A stretch of 64,000 bases of DNA from Ephemerocybe angulata (taxonomy: Eukaryota > Basidiomycota > Agaricomycetes > Agaricales > Psathyrellaceae), in contig JAACJK010000109.1 of NCBI GenBank assembly GCA_013368325.1, positions 1,550,001-1,614,000 of the forward strand, in the 5' to 3' direction. The stretch's first letter is position 1. Every line of letters starts with the position of its first letter. Below, piece by piece: positions 20,965 through 33,044 of the stretch. A program made the position numbers and the translations under genes. Below the pieces are notes generated by a model. It ran no database searches. It was not told where the DNA came from and saw only the letters and a program-made list of their open reading frames with translations.

Positions 20965-23717
20965 TCACTCTGAATCCCCTTCTTCCATAAACTGGTACTT
21001 GATCCAAACTTCGATTTCCTTCAGCCCGTCGAAGGTCGGATGATGGTTCTCAAACTCCTTCTTGGGGATGGTGATCGTGTAGAGACCTCCAACCCCCATC
21101 CCCCACAACGGGGAGCTATTGGGCCCATCGAGAGGCGGAGACGACTGGAGGTCAACCTCCAGGTTCAGGTGAAAGATGGAAGCCTGGATTATCTCGTGGC
21201 GAGGGTGGAGGATCGACTGGTGAATCGCTTTATTGCGCATCCGCTCAGAGTAAACTGCGCTGTGCTCGAGCTTGCAAGACACCATGTTGCCCATTCCAGT
21301 AGCCCCGACGAAGGAAACAGCGCTAGCCTGGAACTTGGTGCTAAACCAGTCCTTAGAGATAGCCTTGGCCACGTCGAAGTCAAACGTTAGGGTGAATGTC
21401 GAACGGAAGGTGTCGAGTACCTTGGGATCCGTGAAGGAAAGGCGGTGGATATAGCTGTGGATCGGTTTGTCTAAGTGCTCTTGGTACGTTCTCCACATCT
21501 CTGCGGGCCCGAGCATCTTGGTAAACGATGTCGTATACGATTCAGCCAGGCTATGATCACGTTCTGCAGTGAGAGCGGGATTAGCACTTTGAACCTAGTC
21601 AGGCTAGCGATGTGGGTGGACGGACCAAAAAATAGGTAATCTGCCTCGAGGTCTGGGTGGATACGGCCGATGTCGTAGACGACGTGATCGACATGGCTTT
21701 GAAGAAGGTAGATCTCGAGGGACCTCTGGGCGCGAAAAGCGAATCCTAGGATGATATCGATCTTGGATAACGCGGCCTGAATAGCTTTCAGCCCTGCCTC
21801 CCTCACAATCGCCTGGTCGAGACCTGTCCTTGCTATCGCCGACTCGTAGTACCCCCGAAGTGCCTTTTCGGAAACGAGCTTCTCCTCCAACGCCTTCGTT
21901 CTCATCTTCGCCCTCCTAAGCTCTTGTTGCTTCAGCAAGTTCTCGTATACCATCTCTGCGCCCTTCACGAGGAGATCCATCAACTTCTCGTTTTCTGCCG
22001 CCTTGGTGCCCCTCAGCGTAGCGATGAGTTTCGGAAGGTTGGTGACCTTCGCATCCCTGATCTCCGTCGAATCCTTCCTCACCTCGTCGTGCGCGTCCAT
22101 GACTACCTTCCGCGTTGCATCTTCATTCTCGTCCAGCATTGCTTGAACCATCGGGGTGAAACTCTCGTAAACTGTCTTTGTGAAGGAGATTATCTCCGGA
22201 AGAAGGGCGACAAGGCTGGCTCCACCAGTCGGGATGGCTGCTGCCAATGCGCTGACCGCAACCGCCACGTCCGCGAAGGATCCAATGATACTGCCAATGG
22301 TCAAAGGCTTCTTCATCTCCTCCTGCTGCGCCTCAATCTGCTTTACCACTTCATCCATTATCGCCTTCTTCTCCTCCAGCGCCTTGGCCAGATCCTTCTC
22401 AGTTTGCTTGGAGATTTCGAGGTCTGCCGTAGCGTCGTCAATCCGGATGTCGGAGTGTGCCTTTTCGCCTTTGAAAAGGGCCTTAAAACCTTGGAGGTTC
22501 CCGACCTGGAGCAAAAGGTTGCTAGCAATGCCGGAAATGGTGGCTTCGACGCCTGTGAGATCGGCGAATCTGTCCATGTACTCCTTGAAATTGGGGATAA
22601 CGTCGAGGTTGCGGGGCAGACCGAGGGGGTTGATGTCATTCCAGATTTGCTCGAGGCGGAGCCTGCTGTCTGTCTGTAGGGGGTTGAGGCGGATCGCTGC
22701 TTTGAACTCGTGAACAGCTAGTCCAGCGTAGTGACCGCGCTCGGGAGACCCAGGCACATAGCTTCTGAAGTAAAATTCGCCGACGGCATGTCGATGCCTC
22801 GCCCACTGCGACGCGAAGGGCTGACTCCTGACGTAATCCTGAATGGCCTCCAAGCTGAATATCGTTGCGTTTGTCCCCATTCCAGACGTATAAACCTCCC
22901 CTAGACCACCGACATCTCCCTTCTCTCCATTATTCCCGGGAGGGTTGGTGACTTCCTTGGGCCACCTTTCGAACAAGGTTGGGAAACCTGAACGCTTGCC
23001 GGTTTCGTTCGCACCAGGTCTTCCACCAGCGCCTCCCTTCCCGGGCTCCCCATCAATGGCGTTGAGTTCCATCTCCGAGTCTGCGCCGCGGTTGTGCGCC
23101 CAAACCAGAACTTCACCTCCCAGTCCCCTCCGCCCACCCTTTCCTCCTTTCCCCCCGCTCCCCCCGGACTTCAAAACAATGTCGGGATTATCAAAGGGGG
23201 GGAACGGCCCCGGCCCGTAAGATCGGACTCCAAAGCTATATCCATTACCGCCAGGTCCTCCGTCTCCGCCATCGCCGCCCCTGGCATCGATTCGTGCCCT
23301 ACCGACAATGTTTTCCACATCGATCTTGACATCTCCGCCGTTTGACCCATCGCTTCCCGCACCCCCAACGCCTCCACTGATCCAACTGTTGTAAAGCTTT
23401 GCCAACTCAGCCTCACTGAGCGCGGCCATGGCTCCGACGCCGAATGTCTTCAGTGGATCATTACCATCCTTCCCTGCGCTTCCTGCGCTTCCTGGGATTC
23501 CATTGACCCCCCTGTTGTAGATGATCACGTCGTTCAAAATGTTCAAGGTTTCCGCGTAGATCTGCAAGTTGACCCCCTTGAGATCCCACGGCTTGGTGAT
23601 AGTGATTTCTCGAGCGATGAGGCGGAGAGTGTCGCCACGTTGAAGTTCAGCGGCGCCATAGGGAGAGTCATCTGCGATAGTGATAACGTCCCGAATAATT
23701 TGGACCGTCCGCGGCAT
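20965..23717 (-). CDS. Large glycine-rich (collagen-like) / helical protein of unknown function
   Basis: 902 aa from exons 23717-21595 and 21550-20965, joined over a 44-nt intron; the lengths sum to whole codons. I do not recognise a named family. Seen in order: a beta-strand-rich N-terminus (about 1-75), a Gly-rich segment (about 75-290) with collagen-like GxxGxxG runs such as GGDGGDGGPGGNG and GGSGGKGGKGGRRG, and a helical part from about 300. This includes EISKQTEKDLAKALEEKKA, predicted coiled coil, then a hydrophobic stretch (GSIIGSFADVAVAVSALAAA, followed by IPTGG and ASLVALLPEIISF), then more long helices. The C-terminal block (about 770-902) is beta-rich. A long helical bundle with one hydrophobic hairpin recalls alpha-helical pore-forming proteins, but that is a shape analogy only. 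It has no signal peptide and only one intron in 2.7 kb, unlike its neighbours. Confidence 0.75.
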
Positions 23718-25126
23718 GCAAGGAGGAAACAGTGTCGTGGAGTGATCCAGAGGGTTATGAAAGTAGAATGAGGACTTGTCTGTTTCACCCTGGTGAGGGA
23801 ATGTTCAAGACAGAAGGAAATAGAGCATGGGGACTCGTTCATAAATACAGAAGATTCGGAGCAATCTGGAGACCCTGCCCGCGGCTGTATGAACGTCCTT
23901 TCCAGACGGTTGCGGGGCACCTTGGCATTTCTAACTTGGAGAGGGTGGATTACAGCTGCCCATGATACATAAGTATATGATCGTGCTCCGCAAGTCCTAT
24001 CAATAACCTCTGGCCTCATCTCCAGTAGCTCTTAACAGTTTTTTCTCTCGCGAACGCAAAAAGGATGTGCATTCGAAGGGTAGTTTAGGTGCGATTCAAA
24101 CATGGCTCGTCCGGAACCTGAGGACGCCAAGAGGACGCCAAACGTCGCCGTTGTGTATCGGTCTTATATCTTGCGAAAGGCTTGGGTTAAGCCACTCGCC
24201 TTTAATGGGTTGTGACCGTTTCGCCTGCCGATCGGAGACCAAAATGCGCCCCTTCCGGTATGGGCGCCTGCGGTGCCACCCACCATTCTGCGATACTAAA
24301 GCTGGATTACGTCCCTATTGAATACATAGCGTATTCGCACCCTGCAAATAATTTCCGGTTTCTTCTTATGCATGTTGCTCTTGGCACTCTAAGTCTTTGG
24401 TTCCTGATAACAGCGTGCCAGTGCTGCCCCAGGCCCACCGTCGAGATTTAGCCGCCCGCGGGTCAAGGAAATAGGGGCGTAACACAGCCACGAGGAACTC
24501 TGGTAGCTGCCTGAGTCTCCTTCCGATTCGCATTTGCATCCCCTTGGTGTTGGATTCCCTGCAAATTTTCTTTCATAAATTCTCAGGCGTGGAGGAATAC
24601 CCGCTGCTTTAAAGCATGTCACCTCAGGACAGGAGCCTTCATCATTTGGAGAAGGTACAAAACGTTCAGATGGCATACTTATCGTAAATTTCTCCTACTG
24701 GCAACAAACCCACTAACCATAACACGCTCTATGGAAGCCCACCGCTACCTGTGGCATACCTTATTGAAAGGGAGTTCAAAGTATGGCCTGCTGGAGTGTT
24801 CATTATTGCCTGCTGGAGTGCTCATTATTGTCGTGGATAAACTTGCAATCCCAAACTCCATCTCCACCACTGCAGTAAGTTGAGCAATATATCCCCCAGT
24901 TTTACCACTCGACGCGTAGACGAAAGTAGTACGCGTCTACTTCCACCGCTTCGTGTACGTTACCGCGGCGGACCCAGTGTCGACACGCGTATCCTTGACC
25001 TATTTCTACGATGTTCTGGTATGTTCGGAGCTTGACATTTGGTCCGTCAGCTTGCCCCGGGACAGGATCAATCCAAAGGCTGTTACTCCGCCGTCGCGCT
25101 TACCACAGCTTACCCTTGGCATACCC
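23718..25126. other. 1.4-kb intergenic stretch
   Basis: Contains small open frames only (for example a Cys-containing minus-strand frame at 24389-24676) with no recognised family, and the 22-bp tandem duplication listed separately. I call no gene here. Confidence 0.4.
24786..24829. repeat. 22-bp tandem duplication
   Basis: Two adjacent copies of a 22-bp unit beginning GCCTGCTGGAGTG and ending TCATTATT, differing at one base (T/C at unit position 14). Found only here in the window. Confidence 0.75.
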
Positions 25127-25134
25127 TATAAAAG
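25127..25134 (+). promoter_or_regulatory. TATA-box-like element
   Basis: TATAAAAG in the context CCCTATAAAAGCAAC, 261 bp upstream of the DDI1 start codon. It would imply a 5' UTR of roughly 200 nt, possibly with an intron. The assignment rests on the motif alone. Confidence 0.35.
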
Positions 25135-25387
25135 CAACAGCAACAACACCGCTTCCCAAACTATCATCACCTCTCCTCAAAAACTGTGTGGACGAGCGGC
25201 GGCGTGCCACCGGAGCTTATCAAAGATCCACGACGCAAATTACCCTGTGGTCCTTTGAGATTAGACTTCTTTGTGGCTCGAGCGTGACAGGCAACTTGAC
25301 CTGACTTTCTTCCTTCCTTCAACTCCACAACCACAACCACGACGAACACGCAAATAAGACGATCGTATCGAGAATTTTGAAGATAAG

Positions 25388-27174
25388 ATGGAGTTGACGT
25401 TTCTCAATGACCTTGGACAATCGTTCGTCGTCGAGATCGACCCGAATATGGAGCTCGAGAACGTCATGGCGTTGCTCGAGGCCGAGGTGCGTCTTGCATC
25501 CCCAATATCCCTCCTCCTCCCCATCGAACGTTCCTGATCATCTCTATCCCATACCACGCTCGTCTCCATCGCTCTCCAACGGAATGCATGTCGCCTTTGA
25601 TCTCAATAGTCCGGCATCCCAGTAGCAGAACAGAGCATATCGCATGAGGGGCGCGAACTCACGAATCCGAAAGCTACGATCCGCGAGCTGGGGGTGCAGG
25701 GCGACTCGGCGATGATGCTGCTGAGGAGGAAGGTCTCCTCGAGCGTTTCCGGCCGGTGAGTACCTCTCTCTCTCTCCATCTCTCGAGGGGTCGGTACTGA
25801 GAAGATGGTGTGTGTAGGCCGATGGAGCAGGACTCGGAGATGATGAGGTTGCAACTTCTGGGCAACCCAGACATGATGCGGGAATTACAACAGGTGCGCG
25901 TCCCCCACCCACCTGTCCCTACGTACTCGGATTCTCACCACCTTCTCAATGGAAATGACAATAGGCACAACCGGAACTGGCAGAAGCAGCGCAGAATAAC
26001 CCTCAGCGCTTCGCCGAGCTGCTCAGGCAGACCCGCGAGAGGCAGTACAGTGCCGAGCTCGAGCAGCAGCGCGAGATCGAGCGCCTGAATATGGATCCCT
26101 TTGACGTCGAGGCGCAGCAGAAGATCGAGGATGCGATCAGGCAGCAGGCTGTCATGGAGAACATGCAGCATGCGTTAGAGTACTCACCCGAGTTCTTTGG
26201 GAGGGTGTGCATGCTTTAGTGAGTACCCTTTGGTTTCTGGGGTTTGTGTGTTGGTGGAAAAGGACGCTGATTGGGTTTGGGTAGTATTCAGCTCGAGGTG
26301 AATGGACATCCTATCAAGGCGTTTGTGGATAGCGGTGCTCAATCGACAATCAGTACGTTCCCTCCATCCCATACTTCCTAAATCTCCCTCTAACCCCAGG
26401 TCTGTATGAAGTGAGCCCAGAAACAGCAGAAGCATGCGGGTACGTCCCCTTTGAGTCTAGTATCTCCTTAGCGCACAGCTGACGACCCATCGACCCTAGG
26501 CTCATGCGCCTGATAGACACCCGTTTCGCAGGTATCGCGCGCGGAGTGGGCACAGCTAAGATTCTCGGACGCGTCCACTCTGCGCAACTCAAAGTCGCAG
26601 ACCTCCACCTCCCCTGTTCATTCACAATCATGGAGGTGCGTTCCACCCAACCCAATCATCCAGTCGTCGGACCAATACTAACTAACCTTCATTACCATAG
26701 GGCCGTGACGTCGACCTCCTCTTTGGCCTTGACATGCTGAAAGCACATCAAGCGTGTATCGACCTCGAGAAAAACTGCCTCCGGATCCAAGGGCGCGAAG
26801 TCAGGTTCCTGTCTGAGCACGAGCTGCCCGACAAGGCGCGCGAGATGGACCGCGCGGCGGAGGAGGGGGCTCCATCGTCGTCGTCTTCCGGCGCTGCAGG
26901 TGCACCAGCTCAGGCGGGGGGACAGCCGCCGCGGCCCCCACAGAGCGGGTTCCCGGGTGGTGGGCGTACCCTTGGTAGTACCCCGGCCAGCACTACTAGT
27001 ACGGGTGGGGTACCTGCGAGACGGCCTGCGTCGCGGCCTGCGCCGGCGGCGAGTCGGTATCCTGAGGCTGATATTCAGAAGATTATGGAGTTTGGGGCGA
27101 CAAGGGAGGTGGCGATTAGTACGCTTGAGGCTGCCGGGGGAAATTTGGATGTTGCTGTGTCGCTGCTGTTCTGA
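25388..27174 (+). CDS. DDI1: DNA-damage inducible protein 1 (UBL-protease-UBA shuttle)
   Basis: Ddi1 is a ubiquitin shuttle with a retroviral-type aspartic protease domain that clips heavily ubiquitinated proteins. In order: an N-terminal ubiquitin-like domain ([19 protein letters not shown], later [20 protein letters not shown]); the helical domain ([57 protein letters not shown]); the protease with [18 protein letters not shown] (active Asp in DSGA), [20 protein letters not shown] and [20 protein letters not shown]; a Gly/Ser/Pro linker; and a C-terminal UBA domain ([27 protein letters not shown] at the end). Six or so short introns. All three functional domains look intact. Confidence 0.93.
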
Positions 27175-27519
27175 GGGAGGACTAGTACTGAGGACGGACT
27201 GGGGGTGGACGGGAGGACACGACAAAATGGTTGACAATCGGTTTCTATTTCTTTCTCGAGGATTTCTTGGACTATAGACAATGGAAAGATGTATACTGAA
27301 CCAGGGTGTATCAATAAAGGATGTGCAGGGATACTCGATGTCGTCATCCTTCCAGTATCCGCCTAGGACGCTTGCGCACTGCACGGTAGGCCGGGCGCTT
27401 GGACTAGTACGCGTGAGAGTTTATCAAATCAGTCATCAATGCATTTGTGCAATCCGGAGGGTATCTAAGCTTACCTTTTGCCAGCGAACCACTACATACG
27501 TCCGGCTTTTCACTCAAAG

Positions 27520-29133
27520 ATGGACATCGATCACGACCTCTCTCGAATACTTTGGAGCAATGAAGTTCCGAATCTAATCGAGGCCACCTTTATCCAACGC
27601 GAAGTCGACACAGTTACAGGAAGGATATCCTTCCTTCGCGCAGAGCTCGAGGGGCTTGAAGACCGATTGCGACAACACCGCGCTGCGTTATCTCCTGTTC
27701 GACGGGTGCCTCCTGAAATTCTTGCCGAGATATTCAGCAACTTGGTCACGGAAGATTTGGATTCGGACGGAAGGGATACCGTACTCGACCTGGGCCTGGT
27801 TTGCAGGAGCTGGCGACAGGCGACCCTGGCATCGCATCGTCTGTGGGCCAGCATCAGCGTCAATCGTTATCAGTGCAACGAGGCCTCCTACGAGAAGATC
27901 TTGACGTGGTTCAATCGCTCCGGTGATCTGCCACGGACGTTAACATTCGACCACATTCCGTTTGACTATTGCGAGTGTGAACTCCAAGATCCTGATCGTG
28001 AAGATCCCTGCCAGATGTCAAACCCCGTCTTGATCAGGCTCCTATCGGCTGGCCCGAAGCTTCACAAACTGGTTCTTCAATGCTCGTCGCAAGTGTGCTT
28101 CAGAACTCTCCTCGAGAACATAGGTCCCGAGCCAGACCTAATGAACCCTCGCCCATGGGACACACTCCAATCTCTGAAGCTCGAGCTGACCACAGCGGAC
28201 TCCTGTCCTTGGGACGAGCCCTTGGAAGCATCGAAGTCTCTCTTCTATCATCTACCGCAGGTGACAAGTTTGGACCTCTATATTCCTTACAGCTGTAGTG
28301 CTTTCGAGGAGGACCCCACCGACCCTAGAACCGTCGCGCTTAATGTCCCACCGCGTCTGCTTCAGGGCTTAAAAGCCTTCAACCTTCATTGCGACTGGCA
28401 GGGGAGCCATATCTTGGCCATGTTGCAGCATTGCGAGAACCTCGAGACCCTCACCGTCGATTTCCGAGGCGCAGCCCTTCAGTATGACGAGGACGACATT
28501 CTAGTCCACAAGCTTACTGCGTCGCGCCTCCTCTTCCCCAAACTCCACACCCTTCACCTCGAATCCACCCCTAACATAAAACTCGTCGACTTTCTGCGGG
28601 CCCCTTCCCTACGGGATCTCCGCTTTGACATGGAGTACAACCCCGAGGAACTTCGGGAGGTTGAATTCCAAGAGCCGTTGATGCGGTTTCTCAAAGTTTC
28701 AAACTGCCAAGAAAAAATACAGTCGCTTCAACTACAGAACCTCACCATCTCCGCCCTAAAACTTGCCCGTACTTTCCTTGACCTCCCGTCGCTCACAACC
28801 GTAATCATCGACCGGGCCCGCTTCGATGCAAATGTGTTTTGGTGGCAGATGCAGCTCTCTGCTCTCACAAGCATAAAGAGTAGTGATGCCCCGCGTTGTC
28901 TCCCTCACCTCCGGGAACTCCAGACCCTCTGCATGCCCGTCGAGGGGCCGGTGCTTAGGACGGTGGCAAAGTTTCTCATGGCCAACAAGGGAAAAAATCA
29001 CTTTCCGTGCGCGTGGAAAGTGTCGTACAGACCGACGTTGCGAACGGAGGACAATATGGAGCAGGAGCTGGCTGCCCTTGAGGAATGTGGTGTCTCGTTT
29101 CAGGTTATTCCTTTCCTATCGTTATGGGGCTGA
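27520..29133 (+). CDS. F-box-like protein, single-exon
   Basis: 537-aa intronless frame. A short coiled-coil (VTGRISFLRAELEGLEDRLR) precedes the F-box-like motif RVPPEILAEIFSNLVTEDLD with LGLVCRSWRQATLASHRLWA. This is the standard basidiomycete F-box layout. The C-terminal 400 residues are leucine-rich with irregular LRR-like spacing (LQSLKLEL, LETLTVDF, LHTLHLES, LRDLRFDM). The start at 27520 (MDIDHDLSRILW) was chosen over an upstream in-frame codon. It is distinct from both F-box families elsewhere in the window. Its likely role is an SCF substrate receptor, inferred from architecture. Confidence 0.82.
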   Translation: MDIDHDLSRILWSNEVPNLIEATFIQREVDTVTGRISFLRAELEGLEDRLRQHRAALSPVRRVPPEILAEIFSNLVTEDLDSDGRDTVLDLGLVCRSWRQATLASHRLWASISVNRYQCNEASYEKILTWFNRSGDLPRTLTFDHIPFDYCECELQDPDREDPCQMSNPVLIRLLSAGPKLHKLVLQCSSQVCFRTLLENIGPEPDLMNPRPWDTLQSLKLELTTADSCPWDEPLEASKSLFYHLPQVTSLDLYIPYSCSAFEEDPTDPRTVALNVPPRLLQGLKAFNLHCDWQGSHILAMLQHCENLETLTVDFRGAALQYDEDDILVHKLTASRLLFPKLHTLHLESTPNIKLVDFLRAPSLRDLRFDMEYNPEELREVEFQEPLMRFLKVSNCQEKIQSLQLQNLTISALKLARTFLDLPSLTTVIIDRARFDANVFWWQMQLSALTSIKSSDAPRCLPHLRELQTLCMPVEGPVLRTVAKFLMANKGKNHFPCAWKVSYRPTLRTEDNMEQELAALEECGVSFQVIPFLSLWG

Positions 29134-29329
29134 CCCGTTTCTCTCCGCGCAACACGAAGATCCAACAAGTTCATGGAAGACGTGCGTCTGTGGGAAGCAA
29201 GATGGATGTATAGATGGATGCGATGATGTCTATGGTACAATGCAAGGACTAGATATACAAAATACAAATGCAAGAAAGTCCAAACCAACAGGAAAACAAG
29301 ATGAGAAAAGAAAACAAGAATACCGTACG

Positions 29330-30532
29330 CTAAATGAGACTGATCCTCGTCCGAACGAGTCCCCCACGCCAATTACGCATGCCCGCCGAGCGGCTATGCG
29401 CCCACTCCGCCTGCATCCTCGAGAACGCATCCTGAATATGCTCTGGTCGCAGAAACGTGCGGGCTTCCGGCGGTGGCAAGAACAAGCTGTTCACAGGCAT
29501 CGTGTACTCCTCGTCGTCGGGGTCGTCGTCGCGCCTCCTCTTCTCCGGGGGTCCTGCGAGGGAGCTGTTGCCCGCCTTGCGTTTACCGAGTTTCGGAGCC
29601 GTGTAGTCGTCTCTGAGCACGCTCTCCTCGAGGGATTTCTTGACCGCCAGTCCGGCGAGGGTGAGCGAACGCACCATCTCGAATGCGAGGAAGCCGACAA
29701 TGTCGACGGTGTCGTCGTTCGCGCGCAAATCGAGGTGCGGGGGAAGATTTAGAAACTCGCGGAAGCGCTTGCCCTTTCTGTAGGTGAAGGACGCTTGACG
29801 GCAGTCAGAGTAGTGCTGGTACTCCTCGCGCGTCATTTGGCGCGTGGCGTCGTCCGCTTCCTTTAGGCGCTGGATGGAGGCTTCGTGCGCTTCGATGTCG
29901 TCCTCGTCTTCTTCGTCGTCGGATTGGTGGCCTGTGTCTTTGAGGATGTCGGAGTAGATTGTGGTGATTTCCCAGGAGAGCTTTATGGTGATTTTTTGGG
30001 CTTTCCCGCCGGCGATTTTGTCATCTGTGCCTTCTTCGAGAGCCTCGACTTCGACGGCGCCGCCGCCGTCTCCGCCGGAGTCCTTCGCATGTTTGCGCAC
30101 GTCTTTCCAGGAGAGGTAGGTGCGGAGACGGTTGACTTTGCCCCTGTCGTGGCGGATGAGGAAGATGAGGTCTTCCACGGAGACGTAGCGAGAGCCTCGC
30201 CGGTTCGCTAGTCCGCGCGCTTGTACTATCTACTGAGCCCCGCCCCATTAATATTGGCCCCGTGGTTGGATGGACCGCTGTGGGATACGCACCAGCTCAA
30301 TGATTTGGCTCCGGACGATGTCTTCTACTAGATTCACCGTCTCGGGGCATGGGTCCTGTACCTCTCCAAAGACGAACATCTGAAAGCAACACAAATGTCA
30401 TCAATACTGGGATTACACCCGAGTGAAGGGGGCGAGGCTGACCATCTGCGAAATTTCCTGGGTATACTTGTAGTCTCTAGCCTGGTTCCCCGGGTCCCCA
30501 GTGCCCTTCTTCAGGTTCGTCATGCTCATCAT
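29330..30532 (-). CDS. SPT3: SAGA complex subunit Spt3
   Basis: Spt3 is a double histone-fold subunit of the SAGA coactivator that helps deliver TBP to promoters. The start at 30532 gives MMSMTNLKKGTGDPGNQARD. The first histone fold reads YKYTQEISQM, then after an intron MFVFGEVQDPCPETVNLVED and IVRSQIIEL. The next exons give RGSRYVSVEDLIFLIRHDRG and VNRLRTYLSWKDVRKHAKDS. The second fold includes FLNLPPHLDLRANDDTVDIV and GFLAFEMVRSLTLAGLAVKK. The C-terminus ends GLVRTRISLI. An acidic linker (DDEEDEDDIEAHE) lies between the folds. The gene is divergent from the CDC14-like gene, 334 bp apart. Confidence 0.93.
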
Positions 30533-30561
30533 CTTCGCTGTCCCCAGAGGCTCGCAGCCCA

Positions 30562-30598
30562 GTCGTCGATGGTCGTGGTCGTCGTGGTCGTGGTCGTG
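30562..30598. repeat. GTC/GTG trinucleotide-rich run upstream of SPT3
   Basis: An imperfect run of GTCGTGGTCGTC-type triplets just before the SPT3 start codon, presumably in its 5' UTR or promoter. It may be length-variable between strains. Confidence 0.6.
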
Positions 30599-30866
30599 AA
30601 AGCCAAACTCGCCAGCTTCCCCGCGCTCGGGCCGCCAGCCATTTCCATCTAACCACGATCACGTGGCACCTCGGCAACAATAGGCGCGCCGTTCGTAGTG
30701 ACGCCCGCCAGGCCTTTCCCCAGTTGGCCTCTGACATACACTGGACCCTGACTCTGCGAAAGTCTCCAAAAGAAATTCGAACCATCGGGGCCCGTTTACG
30801 GTTTCACCACGTTACATATCAACCCCACCACGTTTTGCGAGAACTGGAAGGAAGAGCGGCTGGACT

Positions 30867-33044
30867 ATGGTTGACGACGGGTTGTGGGCGATGAGAGTGT
30901 CATTGTTGGATGCGTTGGACCAGGTGCGCGGGCATGCATGAATGGGTGGTGGACTCGAGGGTCGGACGGTGCTGACGCCAATGGTTACCTGGACAGATTT
31001 CGTCGACGCGGTCGACTTTGGAAAAGAGGTCTATGGCTTTCGAGGCGATAGAGAAGCACCTCGCCACTGCGCTCTCGAGGAAGGACGATGATAAAGAGGG
31101 GCTGGACCACTTCTTGGGCCTCCAGTATACGTTCGAGTGTAATGGTGCGTCGGTCGGTCGGTCGGATCCTATGTCCTGCAGAGTGCTGACGTTTTTACTT
31201 TCAATTTCTATGTGCAGTCCCGATGCGCTTGCTGTCGTGGATTACGACCGCCACGATGCAGCTGGAACACCTCGCCAAGGGGTCGATGGACGGTAAGCCC
31301 GCATCAGCATTCCATACATGCCGAGGGGCTGCGCTCACACATGGTCCGCAGAGGGGCACAACTTGGAAGTCTTCATTCTTTCGTCGCAGATGGCGCAGGC
31401 GCTATCTCTCATTCAAGGCATCACCTTGAGTCATACGGGATGCAAGGATTATCTTGGCCGCAAGTATCCTATCGAAGTAAGGCTCCTCTCCTATTACAGC
31501 CACCCGGATAATTTTGAGCTGACCATCCTTCAGGTGTTGCTGGATCTCTTCCAAGCCTCGCGGCACATGCCCTCCTCATCTCCAGAAACCGACCGTGATC
31601 TCAAGGCACCTCGAAACCAATCGAACTCGAGCACACTCCCTCTAACATCCATCGTTCTCGATACTCTCCTCTGCATTCTCGTCGACTCTTCATCTGCTCT
31701 ACGCTCCTTCGAAGAAGCCGGTGGTCCCCACGCCGTCGTCCGCATGCTCAAACGCTCAGGGACTCCCAGAGAAGTCAGGTACATACACCCCTCCATCCAT
31801 CTCAACACCTACCAGTAACTAAAAGAATACCTAGAATGAAATGTCTAGAATTCTTGTACTTCTATCTCTTAGACGAAACCACGCCGGCAGCACTCACAGA
31901 AACAGAAGCCGACCCCACACCCCCACCATCAGCCGCTCCCTCCCCCTCCCAATCCGCAACCCGATCCCCATCCTCCTCAACCCAACTAAAATCCCAAATT
32001 CCCACAGCCCCAGCAACCCCCCTCCGCCCTCCCAAACCCTACATCGGCATCGGCCCCGCCCCTCGACGCCCCCCGTCCTCCGTATACGGTTCCTCCACAT
32101 ACGCGCTCTCCTCCGTCTCGTCGTCCCCATCATCCTCCTTCGAAGCAGGTGGGGCAGAGTCCCGATCCACTTCAGGAAGCTCGACTATATCCTTCTCCTC
32201 CACGTCCTCCCAAGCATCGTCGTCGACGACTGCGACCTCTGCCTCGTCGAGCCCTGAGAAAGGCTCGGTGGGGCGCGCTGCCCTGCCGGGGAGGACGAGT
32301 CCGGAGAAGGGAGGTTTAGGTCGGAGGAGGCTCCCAAGTGAAGTTTCTATATCTGTTACGGATACCAGCTTGAAAGTGGACGTGAATTCGAATTCGAACT
32401 CGAAATCGACTCCCGAGATGAGGGCGAGGGCTCTTACGCCCAATCCGAGTGTGCGGTCGCCGCCTGCTTCTGCGGGACTGGATCAAGGGAGGGGGACGGA
32501 GAGGAGACTTGGGAGTCTGCGCGAGCACAGTTTTAGGTTCCCTGCGCCTGTGCAGCCGAGGATGGTGATGCTGAAAAAGGATGTGGATTATGAGCCTATG
32601 AGTCCTCTCAAGAAACCTTCGTCGTCCTCAGGGTTTCCAGGATCGGGGAGTGGGTCGGGATCGGGATCGGGTGCGACGCCTACGCGGTCGACCTCGGCGA
32701 CGTTGGGTGCGTCTTTGGGTGTGGGACATGGGTCTAGGCATCCGAAGAGTAAGAGTATGAGTAACGTTCTCGCGGGAGTTGGGGAGCGGGAGGGGGTAAG
32801 GGTGAAGTCGAGGTTGGGGTCTGCGGCTACTGTGCCTAATATTGAGGCGCCGGTGGTGGAGAGGAAGGATTCGAGTACGACGGTAGAGAGGAGGAACTCG
32901 GGTCAGAGCGTGAAGGAGAAGGAGAGGGAGGGGGTGAAGAGGAAGACGACGGAGGAGAAGAAGGAGCTTTTGGGGACTATGTTGGGGAATGTTGATGCGC
33001 TTGTGGAGGGGGTGAGGAAGGCGGGTGTTTGGGGGTTGGGTTAA
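30867..33044 (+). CDS. CDC14: Septation initiation network protein Cdc14 (PF08045 type)
   Basis: Homologue of fission-yeast Cdc14, the Sid1-kinase partner in the septation initiation network; this is not the phosphatase of the same name. The start at 30867 gives MVDDGLWAMRVSLLDALDQ. Exons then give LGLQYTFECN, VPMRLLSWITTATMQLEHLA, SLIQGITLSHTGCKDYLGRK, VLLDLFQASRHMP, SIVLDTLLCILVDSSSALRS, FEEAGGPHAVVRMLKRSGTP and MKCLEFLYFYLLDE, the family's hallmark block. The last exon (about 31836-33044) is a long Ser/Pro-rich disordered tail with an SG-repeat (SGSGSGSGSG near 32640). It ends with a short conserved-looking segment (ELLGTMLGNVDALVEGVRKA). Such tails are common in basidiomycete homologues. 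Confidence 0.9.

Noticed and set aside
21924..22713. Long plus-strand frames (251 and 177 codons)
   Set aside because: Antisense shadows of the glycine-rich/helical gene; no motifs of their own.
24389..24676. 95-codon minus frame with six Cys
   Set aside because: No signal peptide, no exon partner and no recognised family; most likely chance.
31894..32443. Minus frames rich in Arg/Gly/Glu
   Set aside because: Shadows of the low-complexity tail exon of the CDC14-like gene.
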